Numbered from the stretch's first letter, positions 17,079 to 27,513 are shown. The stretch: DNA of 64,000 bases from Shewanella psychromarinicola (GCF_003855155.1 NZ_CP034073.1:2356001-2420000), one strand, 5' to 3'. Translations and numbers: made by a program. The notes: a model not told the origin generated them from the letters alone.

Positions 17079-17167
17079 ATTAGCACTAAATACCCACTTA
17101 GTTATGCTAAATCTTATGCAACTGTGCTAATACTAAATGTTAGCTAAATTTTTAACACTAAGTTATG
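17079..17167. repeat. Cluster of short repeats in the cytochrome c' promoter region
   Basis: Two 12-bp direct repeats CACTTAGTTATG (17096-17107) and CACTAAGTTATG (17156-17167) are 60 bp apart; (A/G)CTAAAT occurs at about 17085, 17106, 17132 and 17143; ATTAGCAC (17079) is mirrored by GTGCTAAT (17124). Confidence 0.5.
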
Positions 17168-17341
17168 AGGGTATTTATCCTATTCTACACAATTTTATTA
17201 TCACTTTGTGATATGTTTTATCAACAGCTTACAACAGCTCTATTCATTTTTTATGACACGTTGATCGGGAGTAGTTTTGCACATCGGCGTTATTCCTTGG
17301 TACAATTGTAATGTCTGGGCATTACTAAAAAGAGAAAAATA

Positions 17342-17620
17342 ATGCGTGCCAATTGGAATTTAGTGGTAGAAAAAATATTAACCCATGCAAACGAAGATGA
17401 TTTGTCTGTGTTGTTTCATTTATTATTAACTGAAGAAGAGCGGAGTGCGGTGTCTGGGCGTTTGCAGGTGTTTCAAACGTTATTAGCAGGGGAGTTGAGC
17501 CAGAGACAAATTGCTGCAGATCATCAAGTGAGTATTGCAACGATTACACGGTGTTCAAATTATTTAAAAAATATGCCGACAAATCAAAAAAACTTAGTCA
17601 AAAAATTGATTCTGGATTAG
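17342..17620 (+). CDS. trpR: Trp operon repressor TrpR
   Basis: TrpR is a small helical dimer that binds operators of tryptophan biosynthesis genes when loaded with Trp. The 92 residues match the family: LFHLLLTEEERSAVSGRLQV, then the helix-turn-helix ELSQRQIAADHQVSIATITR followed by CSNYLK, which corresponds to GIATITRGSNSLK of E. coli. No trp genes are in the window, so it acts in trans. The ATG at 17342 is preceded by AAGAGA. Confidence 0.95.
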   Translation: MRANWNLVVEKILTHANEDDLSVLFHLLLTEEERSAVSGRLQVFQTLLAGELSQRQIAADHQVSIATITRCSNYLKNMPTNQKNLVKKLILD

Positions 17621-17921
17621 CTAAGATGCAAAGTCATAATCCTACCGCAATACCTTGCTAGTGACGATAATGCTAGAGCATCTTTAAGGTCCAGCTCAAT
17701 AAACATGGTTAATACTGTAGTGTTTAAAAAAATGGGCTACGGCTCAACAAGAGATATGCATACCCCTTTGAGCCTATCGTATGCTGCGAACTACCAATCC
17801 AACACCAATCGACTTTAGTTACCCATAGTTGAGCTTAAGTCGCGAGTGATTAATTTATCAGGTGCTAATACCTTTGTTTTACCAAGCGACGCTATTTTCA
17901 AAGCGTCATCACAGTAACCGG
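17621..17921. other. Intergenic region after trpR
   Basis: About 300 bp without a supported gene. A 38-codon frame from 17706 (starting MVNTVVFKKMGYG) reads protein-like and may be a gene relic, but it has no ribosome binding site and I cannot identify it. Confidence 0.4.
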
Positions 17922-18299
17922 TTATTGGCTAATGCCTCGCGGTAATCGGTGATGACGATAACTTAAACGACTTAAGAATAGGTATCCGCCATAGGTGGTT
18001 AAACACAAGGCAAAAAGTGTGCTGGAATTTTTTGGGTAGAAATTATAAAGACTCGCGGCTATCAATACATAAATAAATGGCAGTAATCCATAGAGTGTTT
18101 CAGGCATAAATCCTGATTTTCGCTTACGTTTAGGATCCGTGCGGCGATTTTTTGATCGTAAAGTATAGATATACGCGCCATATAAGTACACCACCACAGA
18201 AGCGATCAGTACATAATTGGGCTCAAGCAGGAAAATACTTACGCAGCCTATAATCATGTAAGTGAAAGGCAGCGATTCGTATAGCGGTTTAATTAACAT
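17922..18299 (-). CDS. Small membrane protein of unknown function
   Basis: 125 residues with about four hydrophobic segments and a basic cytoplasmic stretch in the middle (RSKNRRTDPKRKRKSGF around residue 50-65). ATG 18299 is chosen over GTG 18305 because GGAG stands five bases before it. I do not recognise a characterised family. It lies between the slyD terminator and trpR on the minus strand and probably has its own promoter. Confidence 0.7.
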   Translation of the reverse strand: MLIKPLYESLPFTYMIIGCVSIFLLEPNYVLIASVVVYLYGAYIYTLRSKNRRTDPKRKRKSGFMPETLYGLLPFIYVLIAASLYNFYPKNSSTLFALCLTTYGGYLFLSRLSYRHHRLPRGISQ

Positions 18300-18433
18300 A
18301 AGCACTCCGTCGCTATGTATTAATTCTTATATAGAGGTCAATTAATAAGGATTATGCTGCCTCTGTTGTCCCTAACGGCAGCATAATAAATCTTACTAGT
18401 TGATATGATTTATGCTCAGACTATAACCTAAAC

Positions 18434-18467
18434 AAAAAGGCACTGCCTAGTAACTAGGCAGTGCCTT
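18434..18467 (-). terminator. Terminator of slyD
   Basis: A perfect 14-bp stem, AAGGCACTGCCTAG (18437-18450) with CTAGGCAGTGCCTT (18454-18467), followed on the minus strand by TTTTTG. Confidence 0.9.
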
Positions 18468-18548
18468 ACAACGTTTCAATCTTTCTACTGACAAATAGAC
18501 ATTAAATATGGGACGTACAACTTGGTTGTCTATTTATCCGACGATGAG

Positions 18549-19109
18549 TTAACTACAGCCACAGCCGCCATTGCCATCACAGCCAGGTTTTTCTTCACCG
18601 CATGATTCATGGGCATCATCGTGTCCATGGCTACCACATCCGCCTTCAGCATGGATATGTCCATGAGATAGCTCATCTGCAGTGGCTTCTCTTACAGCGA
18701 GAACTTCAACACTAAAGTTAAGTGATTGGCCCGCTAGAGGGTGATTACCATCAACAACAATGACATCGTCTTTTACTTCAGTCACTTGAACCGGGCGTTG
18801 ACCCATTTCAGTTTCAGCGATAAAACGCATACCTGGAACGATATCTTCGACATCACCAAATGCACTGACAGGAACTTCTTGCTTTAAGCTAGGATGATAT
18901 TCGCCATAAGCTTGTTCCGCAGGGATCTTCGCCTCAATGCTTTCACCAGCAGTTTTACCTTCTAAAACTGATTCAAGTCCAGGAATTAAATTTTCAGTTC
19001 CATGTAAGTAAACCATTGGCTCACTTTCAAATGAACTTTCAACTAATAAACCTTGCTCATCAGATAAACGGTAATGAATAGTGACCGCCGCATGTTTTGT
19101 AATTTTCAT
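18549..19109 (-). CDS. slyD: FKBP-type peptidyl-prolyl isomerase SlyD
   Basis: SlyD is a cytoplasmic prolyl isomerase, chaperone and nickel-binding protein that helps hydrogenase maturation. The 186 residues hold a split FKBP domain (VTIHYRLSDEQG, LIPGLESVLEG, then after the IF insert VDGNHPLAGQSLNFSVEVL) and a C-terminal metal-binding tail rich in His, Cys and Gly (HGHIHAEGGCGSHGHDD and onward). The tail is typical for SlyD and separates it from the FkpB paralogue at 44720. It is monocistronic with a strong terminator. Confidence 0.95.
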   Translation of the reverse strand: MKITKHAAVTIHYRLSDEQGLLVESSFESEPMVYLHGTENLIPGLESVLEGKTAGESIEAKIPAEQAYGEYHPSLKQEVPVSAFGDVEDIVPGMRFIAETEMGQRPVQVTEVKDDVIVVDGNHPLAGQSLNFSVEVLAVREATADELSHGHIHAEGGCGSHGHDDAHESCGEEKPGCDGNGGCGCS

Positions 19110-19628
19110 ATCGCCTCCAATTGTAATGTGATCATGATAGCGTATTTTGCTATCAGGCTGCGATGGATAACATCAGTTTTTGCTTATTGAATCACAGCTT
19201 TTTTTATTTTGTATTGTGCTGCATGTTTTATGGTACTGATGTTGAAATTAACTCATCTTAATTGTGGTACAAGTTGATAAGACTTTTAAATCATCTTGGT
19301 AACACATTTATCGGCAATACCTTAACTGTTACATGTTATTCAACCATCTGTATTTATTGTGCTTTATAGATTTTCGCGCCTTGATTGACGTTGACGTTAA
19401 CGTTAATTGCTGATAGCGGTAATGGTTATTGATACTCAATTCTCATTTTAAATCTGTTGAATATTCAAAAATCAACTCAAGTTCTAAAATAACTGGTAAA
19501 TAAAGCGTAAGGAGGGGTTGACAACCTTAGGTAAAAAAAGCAATTCTGTTAGCTGAAGTGGATCAGCTATTTAATCGGATTAAATAATATCGGCCGTTAA
19601 CATTTAATAAAACAAAGAGAATCATCAA
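19110..19628. other. Intergenic region slyD to thrL
   Basis: About 520 bp without a gene. TTGACA at 19518-19523 is a possible -35 element for the thr operon, but no good -10 box stands at the right distance. Nothing else was recognised. Confidence 0.4.
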
Positions 19629-19700
19629 ATGTTTACCCTCATGCTTGTTGTAATTACTACCATTACAACCACCACTATTACCATAGTGGGGGCGGGCTGA
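19629..19700 (+). CDS. thrL: thr operon leader peptide
   Basis: A 23-residue frame, too short for standard gene calling, with eight Thr (3, 10, 11, 13-16, 18) and four Ile, ending GAG before the stop. It lies before a terminator and thrABC, so it is the Thr/Ile-sensing leader peptide of an attenuator, as in E. coli thrL. The last codons (GCG GGC T, 19692-19698) are complementary to AGCCCGC in the terminator's 5' arm (19727-19733) and so form the antiterminator when ribosomes stall upstream. Confidence 0.93.
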   Translation: MFTLMLVVITTITTTTITIVGAG

Positions 19701-19725
19701 TTTCACCCTAAAAGATTTGCATAAC

Positions 19726-19766
19726 AAGCCCGCTTCTCATCACCTGAAGCGGGCTTTTTTGTTTTT
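19726..19766 (+). terminator. thr operon attenuator
   Basis: An 11-bp stem, AAGCCCGCTTC (19726-19736) with GAAGCGGGCTT (19746-19756), followed by TTTTTTGTTTTT. The alternative pairing of its 5' arm with the end of thrL gives the antiterminated state. Confidence 0.93.
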
Positions 19767-19827
19767 AATTATAGTCATTTGATTTTAATTTAATGTTGTC
19801 ACTAGTATGAGTGACAAGGAGAGCGAC

Positions 19828-22296
19828 ATGAAAGTAATGAAATTTGGTGGGACATCGCTGGCGAATTGGCCTCGCTTTTTGATGGCAGCAGACATTATTG
19901 CTGACACGGCTTCGACAGAATCAGTTGCTACGGTACTTTCAGCTCCGGCCACAGTGACTAATGCACTTTTAGAAATGGTCGATATAGCGGTTAAACAACA
20001 AGACTATCAACCCGTGTTAGACCATATTGACACTGTGTATAGCGAACTCTTTTCTGACGCAGCAGTATCACTTATAACGGCTCATCAGCATGGCTTACTG
20101 GTTGAAAAATTAGCTGCGCAGATGCAAGTTTGGAAAGACAAACTTTACGGCATTAAATTATTGGGCGAATGCCCTGATAGTGTTCGCGCAGAAATAGTGG
20201 TCACAGGTGAACGTTTATCTGCTGCATTAATGGAACAAGTTATGCTGGCAAAAGACATCACTTCAGCACAATTAGATCCAGTTGCGTTATTTTTAGCGCA
20301 TGGACAGCCATTGGAATCGGTCGTCGATATTGCCGTGAGCAAACCTCGTTTTTCTGTTCTGCCTTTAGATCAGTATCGCGTGTGGGTTATGCCAGGTTTC
20401 ACCGCTGCCGATGTTCATGGCAAAGTGGTGACATTAGGGCGTAATGGTTCTGATTATTCAGCTGCAGTGCTAGCCGCTTGTTTAGATGCCTCTAGTTGTG
20501 AAATTTGGACTGACGTTGATGGGGTTTACAATACTGACCCTCGTGTGGTCGCAGATGCTAAATTATTGTCACAATTAAGCTATCAAGAAGCCATGGAGTT
20601 ATCTTATTTTGGTGCGAAAGTATTACACCCCAAAACCATTGGACCGATTGCTCAATATCATATTCCTTGTTATATCAAAAACAGTTTCAATCCATCGGCT
20701 CCCGGCACGCTAGTGTCTAATGACGATGATAAAACCGGTTTGCAAGTAAAGGCTATTTCAAATCTCGATAACCAAACCATGTTTAATGTCTCTGGTCCAG
20801 GTATGAAAGGCATGGTTGGCATGGCAAGTCGTACTTTAGCGGCCATATCTCGGAGTGGTATCTCGGTATCTCTTATCACTCAAAGTTCATCGGAATACAG
20901 TATCAGTTTTTGTGTGGCTACCCTCGATGCTAGCAAAGCTAAATGGGCTTTAGAGCAAGAGTTTGAACTTGAAATTAAAAGTGAATTACTTGAACCAATT
21001 GAGTTACGTGAAGGCTTGTCGATTGTGTCATTGATTGGTGATGGCATGAAAACCCACAAAGGCGTAGCGGCTAAGTTTTTTACTGCGTTAGCTAAAGCCA
21101 GTGTCAATATTGTTGCTATTGCGCAAGGATCATCAGAGCGCTCAATTTCAACGGTAATCCAGCAGAAAAAAACCAAACATGCTATTGGGGCATGTCATCA
21201 AGCCTTTTTTGATGTACAACAGTATCTTGATGTCTTTTTAGTGGGCAGTGGTAATGTTGGCGCGGGTTTATTAGAGCAAATTAAGCAGCAAAGCGCGATG
21301 TTAAAAGAGCAGCACATTAGTATTCGTGTTTGTTGTATCGCCAATTCACGTCAAATGCTGTTAAACAGTGACGGTCTTGAGCTTAGTGAGTGGCAATTAT
21401 TATTGACCGAAAAAGGCCAACCGTATGATTTACCTAAGCTACTTGAGTGGGGGCAAGAGCAACAATTGCTTAATCCTGTATTGGTTGATTGTACTTCAAG
21501 CGAGCTAATCTCAGACCGTTATCTCGATGTAATGAATGCCGGTTTCCATGTCGTTACGCCAAACAAAAAGTCGAACACTCGTGATTATGCTTACTATCAA
21601 GCATTGCGTAAAACGGCATTAACTCAACGTCGTCAATTTTTGTATGAAACGACGGTAGGTGCAGGTTTACCCGTTATCGATAACCTTAAAAAACTGATGT
21701 ATGCGGGTGATAAGCTACATAAGTTTAATGGTATTTTATCTGGGTCGTTATCGTATATTTTTGGTATGTTAGACGAAGGCATGAGCCTATCTCAAGCGAC
21801 CGCGATTGCCCGCGATAAGTGTTTTACTGAGCCCGACCCCCGAGATGACCTCAGTGGTATGGATGTGGCGCGTAAGGTGTTAATTTTAGCCAGAGAAGTG
21901 GGTTTACCTTTAGAACTCGATGATATTAATGTTGAGTCTGTATTACCGGCTCATTTTGATGACTCAGGCGATGTAAACCAGTTTATGGCTAACCTTCCTT
22001 CATTGGATGCTGACATCTCTGCCCGAGTTGCGGCGGCAAAAGCCGAGGGAAGAGTACTGCGTTATGTAGGCCAAATCGAAGCGGGCTTATGTTATGTCCG
22101 AATTGTTGAGGTTGATGCAACCGACCCGCTATACAGCGTAAAAGGTGGCGAGAATGCGCTGGCGTTTTATAGCCGCTATTATCAGCCCATTCCTTTTGTG
22201 CTAAGGGGCTACGGTGCAGGCATCGACGTCACGGCAGCTGGCGCCTTCGCTGACGTATTAAGAACCCTAAATTGGACCCGTGAGGTGGGTCTATGA
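19828..22296 (+). CDS. thrA: Bifunctional aspartokinase I / homoserine dehydrogenase I
   Basis: ThrA catalyses the first and third steps from aspartate to threonine. Of 822 residues, the N-terminal half is the aspartokinase ([31 protein letters not shown] domains with [16 protein letters not shown]) and the C-terminal half the dehydrogenase ([29 protein letters not shown]). ATG 19828 is preceded by AAGGAG at 19816-19821; the longer frame from 19807 runs through that site. The stop overlaps the thrB start (ATGA). Expression is under thrL attenuation. Confidence 0.97.
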   Translation: MKVMKFGGTSLANWPRFLMAADIIADTASTESVATVLSAPATVTNALLEMVDIAVKQQDYQPVLDHIDTVYSELFSDAAVSLITAHQHGLLVEKLAAQMQVWKDKLYGIKLLGECPDSVRAEIVVTGERLSAALMEQVMLAKDITSAQLDPVALFLAHGQPLESVVDIAVSKPRFSVLPLDQYRVWVMPGFTAADVHGKVVTLGRNGSDYSAAVLAACLDASSCEIWTDVDGVYNTDPRVVADAKLLSQLSYQEAMELSYFGAKVLHPKTIGPIAQYHIPCYIKNSFNPSAPGTLVSNDDDKTGLQVKAISNLDNQTMFNVSGPGMKGMVGMASRTLAAISRSGISVSLITQSSSEYSISFCVATLDASKAKWALEQEFELEIKSELLEPIELREGLSIVSLIGDGMKTHKGVAAKFFTALAKASVNIVAIAQGSSERSISTVIQQKKTKHAIGACHQAFFDVQQYLDVFLVGSGNVGAGLLEQIKQQSAMLKEQHISIRVCCIANSRQMLLNSDGLELSEWQLLLTEKGQPYDLPKLLEWGQEQQLLNPVLVDCTSSELISDRYLDVMNAGFHVVTPNKKSNTRDYAYYQALRKTALTQRRQFLYETTVGAGLPVIDNLKKLMYAGDKLHKFNGILSGSLSYIFGMLDEGMSLSQATAIARDKCFTEPDPRDDLSGMDVARKVLILAREVGLPLELDDINVESVLPAHFDDSGDVNQFMANLPSLDADISARVAAAKAEGRVLRYVGQIEAGLCYVRIVEVDATDPLYSVKGGENALAFYSRYYQPIPFVLRGYGAGIDVTAAGAFADVLRTLNWTREVGL

Positions 22297-23252
22297 GTCA
22301 GGTGTTAAATATTAGTCAGAAAATGCTAACTGTTTATGCTCCTGCATCAATGGGTAATGTTGGCGTTGGCTTTGATTTGCTGGGTGCTGCATTAGCGCCA
22401 GTCGATGGGTCATTGTTGGGTGATAGGGTGATGATTAGCGGCGCTGAAGAAGGTGTTCATTTTAGCCAAGTCGGTCCGTGGGCACATAAGTTACCGGCAG
22501 ATGGCAAGGACAATATCGTCTATCAATGTGCTGAGTTTTTCTTAGATAAACTTCAAAGACAAGATGGGGTAACCGTTTGTCTGGAAAAAAACCTTCCTGT
22601 AGGCAGTGGCTTAGGCTCAAGTGCTAGTTCAGTTGTTGCTGGACTATATGCGTTAAATGAATATTTTGGACTACCGTTTGACCAGCAAGCCTTATTAGGA
22701 TTGATGGGTGAGTTTGAAGGTAAAATATCCGGTAGCGTACATTATGACAATGTGGCGCCTTGCTACTTAGGTGGCATGCAATTAATGCTTAATTCTCGTG
22801 ACAAAGCCTGTGCCGTTATTCCTAGCTTTGATAATTGGTATTGGGTGGTCGCTTATCCTGGTATTTCATTATCTACTGCCAAAATGCGGGCATTATTACC
22901 TGAACAATATGATAAATCTGTTGCGATTGATTTCGGTCGTCACTTAAGTGCATTTGTTCACGCAAGTTATCAGCAAGATGCTGCACTGGCGATTGAAATG
23001 CTAAAAGATGTCCTGGCTGAACCTTATCGAGCGGCGTCGATCCCTGGCTATACCGATGCTCGAGCAGCGTTAACTGAATTAGGCATGCTGACGACAGGGA
23101 TTTCTGGCAGTGGCCCAACACTGTTTAGTGTGACTGACGATTTAGCCACAGCAGAAAAAGCCAAAGATTGGTTAATGGAACATTATATTTCTGAGTCAGG
23201 TGGCTTTACTCATGTTTGTAAATTAGATCAGCTTGGCACGCGCTGCGTGTAA
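22293..23252 (+). CDS. thrB: Homoserine kinase
   Basis: A GHMP-family kinase that phosphorylates homoserine. The 319 residues show the ATP-binding motif [18 protein letters not shown] around residue 100 and the C-terminal [15 protein letters not shown] 22293 overlaps the thrA stop codon (ATGA), which favours it; the family start ([18 protein letters not shown]) would also fit ATG 22323, so the first ten residues may not be translated. It is the second gene of thrABC. Confidence 0.96.
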   Translation: MSQVLNISQKMLTVYAPASMGNVGVGFDLLGAALAPVDGSLLGDRVMISGAEEGVHFSQVGPWAHKLPADGKDNIVYQCAEFFLDKLQRQDGVTVCLEKNLPVGSGLGSSASSVVAGLYALNEYFGLPFDQQALLGLMGEFEGKISGSVHYDNVAPCYLGGMQLMLNSRDKACAVIPSFDNWYWVVAYPGISLSTAKMRALLPEQYDKSVAIDFGRHLSAFVHASYQQDAALAIEMLKDVLAEPYRAASIPGYTDARAALTELGMLTTGISGSGPTLFSVTDDLATAEKAKDWLMEHYISESGGFTHVCKLDQLGTRCV

Positions 23253-23300
23253 CTCACACTCTTTGGTATTATGCATATTGAAATTTAAAAGGTAGTCGCA

Positions 23301-24584
23301 ATGGAATTATATAATTTAAAGCACCCATCGCAGGTAGTTAACTTCAGTCAGGCTGTTCAGCTTGGTTTAGGCCAAGATCGCGGGCTATTTTTCCCGACAT
23401 CAATCCCTGTATTGGCTGATATCGATGCATTATTGGCACTACCCTTTGCTGAGCGTAGCAAAAAAGTGTTGGGCGCTTGGTTAGCCGATGAGCTAGGGCA
23501 GGAAAGTGTTGATAAGCTAGTGGATAAGGCCTTTACCTTTGATGTGCCGCTAAGCAAGGTTGATGAGAAACGTGCCTGTTTAGAGCTTTTCCATGGGCCA
23601 ACATTGGCCTTTAAAGATTTTGGCGCGCGGTTTATGGCCCAATGCATTGATTTACTTGCTGGAAATAAAAAACTGACTATTTTAACGGCGACATCTGGTG
23701 ATACTGGTGCCGCAGTAGCAGATGCCTTCTATGGCCTAGATAACGTCAATGTGATGGTGCTATACCCAAAAGGTAAAATCAGCGAGCTGCAAGAAAAGAT
23801 GTTTACCACCTTAGGCAAAAATATTCATACTGTGGCGGTAACAGCTGACTTTGATGCCTGTCAGGATTTAGTCAAACAAGCTTTTGATGATAGTGATGTT
23901 CGTGATGATTTAGCGTTAAACTCTGCTAATTCAATTAATATCAGCCGATTACTGGCGCAAATTTGTTACTACTTTGAAGCTGTCGCGCAAGCCAAACAAG
24001 CTGGCTATGATGAGATTGTCATGGCAGTACCCAGTGGTAACTTTGGTAACTTAACCGCGGGTTTATTTGCTAAAGCCATGGGCTTACCGATTAAACGCTT
24101 TATTGCTGCCACCAACAGTAATGACACTGTACCGCGTTACCTTGTGGAGGGAAAATGGCAACCGCATAAAACAGTGGCAACCATGTCAAATGCGATGGAT
24201 GTGTCTGAGCCAAGTAATTGGCCTCGTGTTGAAGCTATCTGCGGGCAAATGGGCTGGCCATTGTCTTTGGTATCGGGTTTAGCGTTGTCGGAGGACGATA
24301 CCTCGGCGGCGTTAGCAGAACTGTATCGTTTAGGTTATCAATCTGAACCTCATGCGGCCATCGCAGCCCATGCATTAACACTCGGTCTTGATGGCAACGA
24401 AAAAGGTATCTTTCTTGGTACCGCCCATCCTGCCAAGTTTAAGGATGTGGTTGACCGTGAGTTATCAATTAATTTGCCCTTGCCTCCTGAGTTGGCTGCG
24501 GTTGTAGAAAAAGATATTTTGTCAGCACAGTTACCCGCAGACTTTGAGCAACTCAAAGCACATATGTTTGCTGTATTGAAATAG
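23301..24584 (+). CDS. thrC: Threonine synthase
   Basis: A PLP enzyme that converts O-phosphohomoserine to threonine, the last step of the pathway. The 427 residues match the enterobacterial type: MELYNLKHPSQVVNFSQAV at the start, the PLP lysine motif ELFHGPTLAFKDFGARF around residue 100, and ATSGDTGAAVADAF. AAGG precedes the ATG. It is the last gene of the thr operon; a 16-bp inverted repeat follows. Confidence 0.97.
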   Translation: MELYNLKHPSQVVNFSQAVQLGLGQDRGLFFPTSIPVLADIDALLALPFAERSKKVLGAWLADELGQESVDKLVDKAFTFDVPLSKVDEKRACLELFHGPTLAFKDFGARFMAQCIDLLAGNKKLTILTATSGDTGAAVADAFYGLDNVNVMVLYPKGKISELQEKMFTTLGKNIHTVAVTADFDACQDLVKQAFDDSDVRDDLALNSANSINISRLLAQICYYFEAVAQAKQAGYDEIVMAVPSGNFGNLTAGLFAKAMGLPIKRFIAATNSNDTVPRYLVEGKWQPHKTVATMSNAMDVSEPSNWPRVEAICGQMGWPLSLVSGLALSEDDTSAALAELYRLGYQSEPHAAIAAHALTLGLDGNEKGIFLGTAHPAKFKDVVDRELSINLPLPPELAAVVEKDILSAQLPADFEQLKAHMFAVLK

Positions 24585-24600
24585 TCTACTTTTTCAAATG

Positions 24601-24641
24601 TCTACCACTTTATATCAATTTAATCGATATAAGGTGGTAGA
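24601..24641 (+). other. Long inverted repeat after thrC
   Basis: TCTACCACTTTATATC (24601-24616) and GATATAAGGTGGTAGA (24626-24641) pair over 16 positions with one G-T wobble and a 9-base loop. What follows is TATATTTCA, not a T-run, so it is either a weak terminator of thrABC or an operator or mRNA structure before the hemerythrin gene. Confidence 0.75.
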
Positions 24642-24766
24642 TATATTTCAATATTATGATCTTGGTCATACCTCAAAAGGTTTATACCAGTGTAGATTAG
24701 TAAATAGTGCGTTATTGGCTATTATTTATAGATTGGCGTTTGTAAAAGAGATTACGGGAGAAGACT

Positions 24767-25309
24767 ATGTTGCAACGTTTAATGCAAGATCATAAGCATA
24801 TTGCCATTTTGTTGAATATTCTTTCCAATAAATTGACTCGATTGGCCGATGGTCAAGGCGTAAATTTTAATCTGGTTAGAGATATTGTTGAGTACATGCA
24901 GGGTTATGCTGAACACAGTCATCATCCATTAGAAGATATCATTTTTGATTATTACAGTAATAAAACTGGCCAAGCAAATTGTGGTCAGTTGTATAATGAA
25001 CATCATCGTTTAGCTGAAACATCAGGCGCTTTAGTGTATAGCTTGAATATGATTTTATCTGATGTGGTGATTTCACGTGAAAAGCTGATTAACGATCTGC
25101 AAGAGTATATTGAGCTACAACAACGACATATGCAGTATGAAGAGCGAGAAGTGTTTCCCAATTTTATTAAGACGTTGGACGATAGTGATTGGCAAAAAAT
25201 CACCGTCTTATGCCAGAAACGGTTAATTGAAGATCCATTATTTAATGACAATGATAAAACGATTTTTGAAGATTTACGTGACTATATTGAACATGCGGAT
25301 AATAAATGA
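24767..25309 (+). CDS. Hemerythrin HHE-domain protein
   Basis: A 180-residue helical protein with the histidine/glutamate pattern of hemerythrin-like di-iron domains: MQDHKHIAILLNIL near the start, EHSHHPLEDIIFD at residue 44-56, YNEHHRLAETS near 80 and LQQRHMQYEEREVFP near 120. Such proteins bind O2, NO or help repair Fe-S clusters; the precise role here is unknown. ATG 24767 follows GGGAGAAG. It is monocistronic, with a 15-bp bidirectional terminator downstream. Confidence 0.85.
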   Translation: MLQRLMQDHKHIAILLNILSNKLTRLADGQGVNFNLVRDIVEYMQGYAEHSHHPLEDIIFDYYSNKTGQANCGQLYNEHHRLAETSGALVYSLNMILSDVVISREKLINDLQEYIELQQRHMQYEEREVFPNFIKTLDDSDWQKITVLCQKRLIEDPLFNDNDKTIFEDLRDYIEHADNK

Positions 25310-25372
25310 TGCACTTATTCTTGTACTAGAGGGCTTTGATGTCCATTAATGGTCAAGCTGAATAAATCTTGT

Positions 25373-25407
25373 CAACAAAAAGAGCGCATTAAGCGCTCTT
25401 TTTGTTG
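25373..25407. terminator. Bidirectional terminator
   Basis: A perfect 15-bp stem, CAACAAAAAGAGCGC (25373-25387) with GCGCTCTTTTTGTTG (25393-25407), between the convergent hemerythrin and DUF3545 genes. Confidence 0.92.
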
Positions 25408-25443
25408 ATTTTATCGTTAAGCTTTCATTGTGATTGGACCCAA

Positions 25444-25629
25444 TTAAAGCACTAATGTGTTGACATCAAAATCGAATGAATCGTCAATATCTTGCAATTC
25501 CTTGAGTAAACGCTGTTTATCCTTAATGGCTTCAATTTCACGCCATTTTCGTTTTTTTGACGAGCTTTTTGAACGGCTTGGTCTTTCAACAACTTCGTCT
25601 AGCGCACCACCATAGTCTAATCTATCCAT
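25444..25629 (-). CDS. DUF3545-family small protein
   Basis: A 61-residue charged protein with basic region SKSSSKKRKWREIEAIKDKQ and an acidic C-terminus, matching the short DUF3545 family of marine gammaproteobacteria. Function is unknown. ATG 25629 is chosen because GGGAGGTT (minus strand, 25640-25633) is well placed before it; the longer frame from 25674 adds 15 residues that run through that site. Confidence 0.75.
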   Translation of the reverse strand: MDRLDYGGALDEVVERPSRSKSSSKKRKWREIEAIKDKQRLLKELQDIDDSFDFDVNTLVL

Positions 25630-25807
25630 GGTAACCTCCCTTGTTATTATGATGTCTCTGTAAATAGATATCATATTTCAACCATAGGGTGCAACATTTA
25701 CGTTTCATTTGCGTTTCATTTGCATTACTAAATAGTTAAAGTTTAATGCGTTATATCGATGTTTTAGTTAGCCTTTAACGATATTTTTCAATATATATCC
25801 TGACAAT

Positions 25808-25842
25808 AAAAAAACACCCCCAACAGTGTTAAAGGTGTTTTT
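25808..25842 (-). terminator. Terminator of tal-pgi
   Basis: AAAAACACC (25810-25818) pairs with GGTGTTTTT (25834-25842) around a 15-base loop; the minus-strand product ends in a T-run. Confidence 0.75.
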
Positions 25843-25875
25843 GATAAATAAGTTTCCTATCGAGTGTGTTAAGTC

Positions 25876-27513
25876 TTAAAGCTGTCCCTGACGATACAGG
25901 TTGATTAACGCATTACTTGATGAGTCTAACTGTGTCGCTCCTTCTTTAGCGCCAATACGGTCTAATACGTCATTGCCTAGCTGTTTACCTAATTCAACTC
26001 CCCACTGATCAAATGAATTGATTTGCCATATAGCGCCTTGAACAAACGTTTTGTGCTCGTACAACGCAATTAACGCTCCTAATGTCGTTGGCGTTAGTTT
26101 GTTCATCAGTAGAGTATTGCTCGGTTTGTTACCTGACATTACTTTATGCTTGGCAATAAGCGCTATTTGAGCATCGTCCAACGGACTATTACTGAGTTCA
26201 GCAAGAGCTTCATCATAAGTTCGGCCTTGCATTAACGCTTGGGTTTGGCCAAAGCAATTTGATGCAAGTTGGTCATGATGTTTACCGAGCGGATTATGGC
26301 TTTGCAACGGCATGATAAAGTCTGCAGGAATAAGAGCGGTACCTTGATGCAACAACTGATGATATGCATGTTGACCATTAGTGCCTTCACCGCCCCAAAT
26401 GACCGGGCCAGTGCTGTAATCAACATCTGTACCGTCCAGAGTCACTGATTTACCATTACTCTCCATGTCTAACTGCTGGAAATATGCAGGTAGTCCGCGC
26501 AGATTATGATCATAGGTCAAAATGACATGTGCTTGAGCACCATGGAAGTTGCCATATAATACCGACAACATCGCCATTATCACTGGCATGTTTTGCTCAA
26601 TAGGCGTATTAACAAAATGCTCATCCATTTGATGAGCACCCTCTAACAAGGCTATAAAGTTATCCATGCCGATAAGCAGAGCAATAGGTAAACCAATGGC
26701 TGACCATAATGAGTAACGTCCGCCAACCCAATCCCACATTGGGAATATGTTGTTAGCGTCCATCCCAAACTCTGTTGCTTTAGCCACATTGGATGTCACA
26801 GCCACAAAGTGTTTGGCGACATCTTGTTGGCTTGCCCCTTGGGCTAAAAACCAATCTTTAGCGCTAAGGGTATTGGTTAGTGTCTCTTGGGTATCGAATG
26901 ATTTTGACGACATCACAAACAATGTGGTTTCAGCATTGAGGTGGATTAATTTTTCACAAATAGAGCTCGCATCAACGTTAGCGACAAAATGACAGTTAAG
27001 CCCATCTCGCCAATAGGGTCTTAACGCTTGAGAAACAATTTTAGGTCCAAGAAATGAGCCTCCAATACCGATACTAACGATATCTGTAATCGCTTTACCG
27101 GTATAACCTTTCCAATCACCAGACTGAACCGAGCCAACAAATTTAGCCATTTTGGCTAATGTTTGCTGCACTTCAGGAACGATATTCGCGCCTTCAGCAA
27201 TAATTGTTTGAGTGGCTTTACTGCGCAATGCTGTGTGTAAAACTGAGCGTTGTTCAGTATTGTTAATCACATCGCCATTGAACATTGCAGTAATCTTTTC
27301 ACTCAGTTTTGCTTCTTTAGCGAGAGAGAATAGCAGCTTAAGTGTTTCATCGTTCACACGGTTTTTAGAGTAATCTAAAAACAGACCACAAGCCGCAACG
27401 CTCATTTGCTCAAAACGTTGTGGGTTTTGAGCAAACAATTCGCGCATGTGAGGAAGTTGACTTGTATGGTTTTTTAGCGCTTTCCAAGTCGTGCTTTGAG
27501 TCAGTGTCGTCAC
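25876..27513 (-). CDS. pgi: Glucose-6-phosphate isomerase
   Basis: Pgi interconverts glucose 6-phosphate and fructose 6-phosphate. The 545 residues show the sugar-phosphate binding motifs [30 protein letters not shown], the PGI signature around [20 protein letters not shown] (cited as location near residue 340) and [11 protein letters not shown]. The start is GTG 27513: the GGAGG inside the earlier TTG start at 27528 is its ribosome binding site. It lies 15 bp after tal on the same strand, so tal-pgi form an operon of sugar-phosphate metabolism. Confidence 0.96.
   Translation of the reverse strand: MTTLTQSTTWKALKNHTSQLPHMRELFAQNPQRFEQMSVAACGLFLDYSKNRVNDETLKLLFSLAKEAKLSEKITAMFNGDVINNTEQRSVLHTALRSKATQTIIAEGANIVPEVQQTLAKMAKFVGSVQSGDWKGYTGKAITDIVSIGIGGSFLGPKIVSQALRPYWRDGLNCHFVANVDASSICEKLIHLNAETTLFVMSSKSFDTQETLTNTLSAKDWFLAQGASQQDVAKHFVAVTSNVAKATEFGMDANNIFPMWDWVGGRYSLWSAIGLPIALLIGMDNFIALLEGAHQMDEHFVNTPIEQNMPVIMAMLSVLYGNFHGAQAHVILTYDHNLRGLPAYFQQLDMESNGKSVTLDGTDVDYSTGPVIWGGEGTNGQHAYHQLLHQGTALIPADFIMPLQSHNPLGKHHDQLASNCFGQTQALMQGRTYDEALAELSNSPLDDAQIALIAKHKVMSGNKPSNTLLMNKLTPTTLGALIALYEHKTFVQGAIWQINSFDQWGVELGKQLGNDVLDRIGAKEGATQLDSSSNALINLYRQGQL

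Noticed and set aside
17706..17819. 38-codon frame after trpR starting MVNTVVFKKMGYG
   Set aside because: Protein-like at its start, but without ribosome binding site or identified family; kept only as a possible relic in the region note.
24598..24795. 65-codon frame before the hemerythrin gene
   Set aside because: It runs through the 16-bp inverted repeat and overlaps the hemerythrin start; no ribosome binding site.
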